From WJKG01 sp964627305 (lineage in GTDB: Bacteria > Zixibacteria > MSB-5A5 > GN15 > FEB-12), in NCBI GenBank assembly GCA_964627305.1, contig CAZVHP010000001.1, forward strand, positions 434,001 to 498,000: DNA of 64,000 nucleotides, written 5' to 3'. The position numbers and the translations under genes are program-made. Below are positions 59,955 through 64,000 of the stretch, in pieces; the first letter of the stretch is position 1, and every line of letters begins with the position of its first letter. Below the pieces are notes generated by a model. It was not told where the DNA came from. It worked only from the letters and a program-made list of their open reading frames with translations, and did no database searches.

Positions 59955-62900
59955 ATGACACGTTCTTCGTATAGGTCCATTCTGCCTCTGCTCGCCGCGC
60001 TGATCCTCAGCCCGGCGCTCTTCCCGTATTCAGCAGACGCCGAAACCCACGTTGTTGCCTCCAGTTCGCAACAACTCGACCTCGTCGTGCACCTGTCCCA
60101 CCGCGACCTCACACCCGTCCCCCTGCCCGACTCCACCTGGCGCTACAGCCACGTCATCCAGGTCGGTCTCCCGCCCGGCGCCATGGCCCGGGTCGCTCAG
60201 GCGGTACCCTCAGACCCCGTCACCTTCACCGCCGAGCACACCCCCCTCGCGCCCAACCAGCCACTGGCCGAACTCGGCCCGGTCTACACCATGCGCGGCC
60301 GACAACTCGTGCCGGTCCGCCTCAACCCGGTGCAACAGGGCATCTTCTACCGACAGCTCAACCTCACCCTTAGTTTTTCTCTGAGCACCGCCGGCACCGC
60401 CGACCCCGACATGCCCGGCCTGGCGCCCCCCGATCCCGTCTTCGACCCCATCTTCAAGACCACCGTCGCCAACTACGACCAGTGGTCACGCTGGCCAACC
60501 GCCCGGCGCCCCCTCGCCAAACCTGCCTCCGGCCAGACACCGCTGCAAAGCGCCGACACTTGGTACCAGATCGCCGTCACCACCACCGGCCTGATCCGCG
60601 TCAAGGCTACCGCCCTTGAGGCTGCCGGGCTGTTCATTCCCGATAATGGCATCAACCTCGACTCACTATACATCTTCAACGCCGGCGGCCTCCCGCTGCC
60701 CGTCCGCAATGATTCCCCCCGACCCGAATTCCTCCCCGTCGCGTACTACGCCGCCGATGGGGGAGACGGCCGCCTGAACACCGGCGACTACCTCCTCTTC
60801 TACGGCGAGGCCGTAGACCGCTGGGTATCTTCGCCGGACACCGCCGTCTGGGTCAACAACCACTACACCGACCGCAATATCTACTGGCTCACTGTCGGCG
60901 GCGATTTCGACACCCCCGCCCCCCGCATGAGCGCCCTCGAGGTCACTCCCGCCACGGCACCAGACACCAGCATTCTCACCGTCACCCGTCACCGGCACCT
61001 CGAGCAGGACAACATGCTCCACATGCTCAGCAGTGGCGCCATCGATGACTACTACCGCTGGCACTGGACCGACCGCGAAAACATCAACCTCAGCATCCAC
61101 ACCGATGACTACGCTGGCGGCACTGCCACCATCCGCGTGGCCGGCCGTGTCTGGGATACCACGGGGTTCACCGATGACCTCGGCTACTTCGATATCACCC
61201 TGAACAACCAGCCCCCATCCGCCAAGCACTGCCACACCACCTCGCGCATCTGCACCTTCCAGTCCAGCGCCCTGCAACAGGGAACCAACAGCCTAAGTAT
61301 CCGCGCCTGGGGCTATGTCTACTCCAAACCATATCTGGACTGGGTCGAGCTGCACTACAATGCCTACCTCATTCCCGACAACGACCGCCTGCACATCGAG
61401 CTGGACCCCTTCAATGGCCTCGCCCGCCTGAACATCGTCGATGACTTCACCGGCTCCGATCTGCTCCTGCTGGATATCACCGACCCGCGCACGCCCACTC
61501 GTCTCACAGGCGCCGACCGTACCACCGGTATGATCATCGCCGACCTGCCTCTGAACACAACCCCGCGCCAACTCTTTGCCCAGGCTGTCAGCACCGCCAC
61601 CCCGCCCGTGTCTATCCAGCGCGTCCAGCCGAACAACCTCAGGCGCACCGATTATCAGGCCGACCTCATCGTCATCAGCACCCCCGTCCTCTTGTCGGCC
61701 ATGGAAAACTGGATCATCGAGAGAGAATCGGAGGGCGTCTCGGTTCATACCGCCGTCGTCAACGATATCATGCACAACTTCGCCTACGGCCTCTACGACC
61801 CCACCGCCATCCGCGATTACCTCAAGTACTGCTATGAGCACTTCACGCCTCCCGCCCCCTCGGCAGTACTGTTCGTCGGTGATGGCCATCACGATTTCCT
61901 CGACCACCTCAACACCGCCCAGTCCAACCTCGTGCCGCCATACATCCACGCGCTGGATTCCTCCGCCTCGGATGACAACTACGTCTACTTCGGCGACTAC
62001 GGTATCCTCGATGCCGACACCAGTTGGCTCGACGGCGACAACCGCGGCTACGAAATGATGGTGGCCCGCTGGCCGGTCCGCTCCACGTCCGAAATCGCTG
62101 CTGTCATCGACAAGGGCAAACGCTACACCCTGCCCGGCAACACCGGCTTCTGGAAGACGCGCACTGTCCTCGTCGCCGATGACGAGTTCGGCCGCCTCAA
62201 CGATGAGACCTTCCACGTCGACCAGTCCGAAGAACTGTCCCGCTACTATCTGCCGGAGGCCATGACCCGCCACAAGATATACATCTGGGACTACCCCTTC
62301 GTCGGCCGCCGCAAACCGGCCGCCAATGATGCCATCGTCAACGCCGTCAATGAAGGCGCCGTCATCGTCAACTACATCGGCCACGGCAACCCCGAACTGT
62401 GGGCCGATGAACACGTCTTCACACGCACTTCCGATGTCCCCCGGCTCCGCAACAGCAACAGCCTCCCGCTCTTCTTCAACGCTTCCTGCGCGATAGGCTT
62501 CTTCGATGATCCCCAGCGCGAGGGAATGGCCGAGGACCTCTTTGTCAAACCCGATGGCGGCGCCATTGCCGTCGTCTCGGCGGCGCGGCTCGTGTACTCA
62601 ACCCAGAACTCGGCCTTCAACCGCAAAGTATTCGAGATCCTCTTCGCAGAGGACCTCTCCATGTGTCAGGCCGTCTTCGCCGCCAAGGTGGAACGGCAGT
62701 ACCTGTACTCCAATCCACCCAACCCCCTGCGGAATGACCGCACCTACGTCTTCTTCGGCGATCCTTTGCTCAAGCTCGCCTATCCGCGCCTGAAGGTCGC
62801 CTTTGACGCCGTCCCCGACAGCCTTGTCGCCCTGCAACCGGTCACCGTCACCGGCAGGGTAGCCGATGAGCTGGGTCAACCCATAACTGCCGATGGCACC

Positions 62901-63809
62901 ATCGAACTGCGCGCCTTCGACAGCGACCGCGACCTCGAATACCTGCAGACGCCATACACCCTCCCGGGTCCCGCGCTTGTCCGGGGAGCCGCCAGTGTCA
63001 ACGCCGGTCATTTCACCTTCACTTTCGTGCCCCCGCTTGATATCGGCTACGGCGGCAGCGGCGCCCGTATCGTCGGCTATGCCGCCCTTGGTGCCGGCGA
63101 TGCCGTCGGGGCGGTCACCTCTCTGGCGATCTCTACTCAGGCCGCAACCACCACCGATTCGCTCGGCCCCGAAATCCGCTACAGCTTCGCCAACAATGAC
63201 AATTTCATCAGCGGCGATCCTGTCGCGCGCACCGACACCCTCATGATGACTCTGTCCGACCCCTCCGGCATCAACCTCGCCGGCGGCCTCGGTCATGGCA
63301 TCACCCTCGAAATCGATGGCCGCCCCGAGAACACCATCATGCTCACCGATTACTTTGACGGCACCCTCGATGACTACACCTCCGGCACTATCTCCTGGCC
63401 CGTCAGTTCCCTTGAGCAGGGGTTGCACACTTTCAAGATCAAAGCTTGGGACAACGCCAACAACTCCGCCAGCGTGACCTTCTCCGCCAGCATCGAAGGC
63501 GCCGTCCCGCTGGCCATCAGCGAATTCCTCAACTACCCGAATCCCATGCAGGACTCAACCCGCATTTCCCTCATGCTGTCACGTCCCGCCCAATGGATTA
63601 TCCTTGACATTTTCACCCTCTCAGGACGTAAAATATGGACTTACAAGACCAACCAGTCGGTGTCTGCCGGCTTTTTTGACGATATAGTATGGTATGGGAC
63701 AGATTACGCGGCTGACCGCGTCGCCACCGGTGTCTACATCATGAAGGCTACCGTGTCCGGTGGGGGACAATCGGCCGAATCCTTTGGAAAAATAGTCGTT
63801 ATCAATTGA
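59955..63809 (+). CDS. porU: gingipain-type C25 peptidase, PorU-like type IX secretion sortase
   Basis: The 1284-residue protein has a signal peptide (SILPLLAALILSPALFPYSA), a long N-terminal beta-rich region (to about residue 570) and the C25 peptidase domain. The catalytic dyad is His810 (NYIGHGNPELWADEHVF) and Cys845 (FFNASCAIGFFDDPQREG). Beta domains and a C-terminal sorting-type domain follow (ISEFLNYPNPMQDSTRISLM; ending SFGKIVVIN). In Porphyromonas, PorU removes sorting domains and attaches cargo to surface lipopolysaccharide. The adjacent PorV-type gene supports this role. An ordinary exported C25 protease is the alternative. Confidence 0.88.
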   Translation: MTRSSYRSILPLLAALILSPALFPYSADAETHVVASSSQQLDLVVHLSHRDLTPVPLPDSTWRYSHVIQVGLPPGAMARVAQAVPSDPVTFTAEHTPLAPNQPLAELGPVYTMRGRQLVPVRLNPVQQGIFYRQLNLTLSFSLSTAGTADPDMPGLAPPDPVFDPIFKTTVANYDQWSRWPTARRPLAKPASGQTPLQSADTWYQIAVTTTGLIRVKATALEAAGLFIPDNGINLDSLYIFNAGGLPLPVRNDSPRPEFLPVAYYAADGGDGRLNTGDYLLFYGEAVDRWVSSPDTAVWVNNHYTDRNIYWLTVGGDFDTPAPRMSALEVTPATAPDTSILTVTRHRHLEQDNMLHMLSSGAIDDYYRWHWTDRENINLSIHTDDYAGGTATIRVAGRVWDTTGFTDDLGYFDITLNNQPPSAKHCHTTSRICTFQSSALQQGTNSLSIRAWGYVYSKPYLDWVELHYNAYLIPDNDRLHIELDPFNGLARLNIVDDFTGSDLLLLDITDPRTPTRLTGADRTTGMIIADLPLNTTPRQLFAQAVSTATPPVSIQRVQPNNLRRTDYQADLIVISTPVLLSAMENWIIERESEGVSVHTAVVNDIMHNFAYGLYDPTAIRDYLKYCYEHFTPPAPSAVLFVGDGHHDFLDHLNTAQSNLVPPYIHALDSSASDDNYVYFGDYGILDADTSWLDGDNRGYEMMVARWPVRSTSEIAAVIDKGKRYTLPGNTGFWKTRTVLVADDEFGRLNDETFHVDQSEELSRYYLPEAMTRHKIYIWDYPFVGRRKPAANDAIVNAVNEGAVIVNYIGHGNPELWADEHVFTRTSDVPRLRNSNSLPLFFNASCAIGFFDDPQREGMAEDLFVKPDGGAIAVVSAARLVYSTQNSAFNRKVFEILFAEDLSMCQAVFAAKVERQYLYSNPPNPLRNDRTYVFFGDPLLKLAYPRLKVAFDAVPDSLVALQPVTVTGRVADELGQPITADGTIELRAFDSDRDLEYLQTPYTLPGPALVRGAASVNAGHFTFTFVPPLDIGYGGSGARIVGYAALGAGDAVGAVTSLAISTQAATTTDSLGPEIRYSFANNDNFISGDPVARTDTLMMTLSDPSGINLAGGLGHGITLEIDGRPENTIMLTDYFDGTLDDYTSGTISWPVSSLEQGLHTFKIKAWDNANNSASVTFSASIEGAVPLAISEFLNYPNPMQDSTRISLMLSRPAQWIILDIFTLSGRKIWTYKTNQSVSAGFFDDIVWYGTDYAADRVATGVYIMKATVSGGGQSAESFGKIVVIN

Positions 63810-63826
63810 TCGTGTGGAGAAACTGA

Positions 63827-64000
63827 TGAAAACCAAGCTGCTTGTTCTGCCTGTCGTTCTGATAGCCATTCTTCTTGCCGTCGCTTCTGAGGCCCTGGCC
63901 GTCTCCGAAGCCGCCGTGCTCTACCTGCGTATTGCCCCGGGTGCCCGCGCCGCTGGTATGGGGGAGGCCTTCGTTGCTATCGCCGATGATGCTACCGCTA
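63827..64000 (+). CDS. porV: PorV/PorQ-family outer-membrane protein, 3' truncated by window edge
   Basis: The first 58 residues are visible: a signal peptide (VVLIAILLAVASEALA) and the family start AAVLYLRIAPGARAAGMGEA with FVAIADDATA, which matches PorV/UPF0164 barrel proteins. PorV is the shuttle and partner of PorU in type IX secretion. The gene lies 17 bases after the PorU-like gene, with GTGGAG upstream of the ATG. Confidence 0.85.

Noticed and set aside
61293..62414. Minus-strand frame of 373 residues within the C25 peptidase gene
   Set aside because: Val/Gly/Asp-rich shadow translation without recognisable motifs; the plus-strand peptidase is certain.
1..64000. tRNA or rRNA genes
   Set aside because: No cloverleaf-like or rRNA-like stretches were recognised in the intergenic regions by eye; a covariance-model search would be decisive.

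Overview
The window is a high-GC (roughly 60%) bacterial chromosome fragment with one 100-N assembly gap, so it comes from a draft or metagenome assembly. The gene set points to an uncultured member of the FCB group (Fibrobacteres-Chlorobi-Bacteroidetes superphylum). Zixibacteria-like lineages are my best guess, but no rRNA gene or other decisive marker is present. Supporting signs are a PorU-like C25 peptidase followed by a PorV-type gene (type IX secretion), a secreted protein with a NYPNPFNP-type C-terminal sorting domain, a FISUMP-domain lipoprotein, B-type succinate dehydrogenase, and an MglA/Roadblock/type IV pilus cluster. No tRNA, rRNA, CRISPR array or complete prophage was seen.

Layout. 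0-8.4 kb (+): degenerate sensor kinase, yicC-gmk-rpoZ, topA, xerC-hslV-hslU; this last run recalls the topA-codV-clpQ-clpY order of Bacillus. 8.4-11.3 kb: a CopB-like metal ATPase lying between two direct copies of a hairpin-rich repeat, the left copy interrupted by the gap. 11.4-20.8 kb: LiaF-like protein, argF, a lipoprotein, a thioesterase, two orphans (one ParB/sulfiredoxin-like), rpsT, murJ and comEC. 20.8-32.4 kb: a polarity and motility cluster with a DUF4388 protein, four Roadblock proteins (one TPR-fused, one membrane-anchored), an MglA GTPase with a long tail, PilB, PilT, PilC and a PilS-like kinase. 32.5-42 kb: SurA-like foldase, CTP-dependent lipid kinase family protein, cold-shock protein, lipoproteins, a YedF-like DsrE protein and three related secreted proteins. 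42-53.5 kb: sdhCAB, an MBL hydrolase and threonine aldolase, then a compact Dcm-type restriction-modification/Vsr island, a DUF4846 protein and sucDC. 53.8-64 kb: a beta-barrel gene broken by an in-frame TGA, asparaginase, tryptophanase, a trypsin-like protease, and the PorU/PorV pair.

How genes work together. sdhCAB and sucCD supply TCA-cycle steps. The MglA/Roadblock genes run into pilB-pilT-pilC and probably control pole-specific pilus assembly and retraction. The PorU-like peptidase would process and anchor proteins carrying the C-terminal sorting domain, one of which is encoded here.

The least ordinary items are the Roadblock-rich GTPase cluster; the cytosine methyltransferase fused to a ribbon-helix-helix domain, with two TGATATCA palindromes over its predicted promoter; the palindromic repeat family around copB and elsewhere; the TGA-interrupted barrel gene; and a ParB/sulfiredoxin-fold protein that lacks the usual His-Arg signature. 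Start sites were moved from the longest reading frame wherever a better ribosome-binding site, signal peptide or family alignment supported it; this is stated in the entries.
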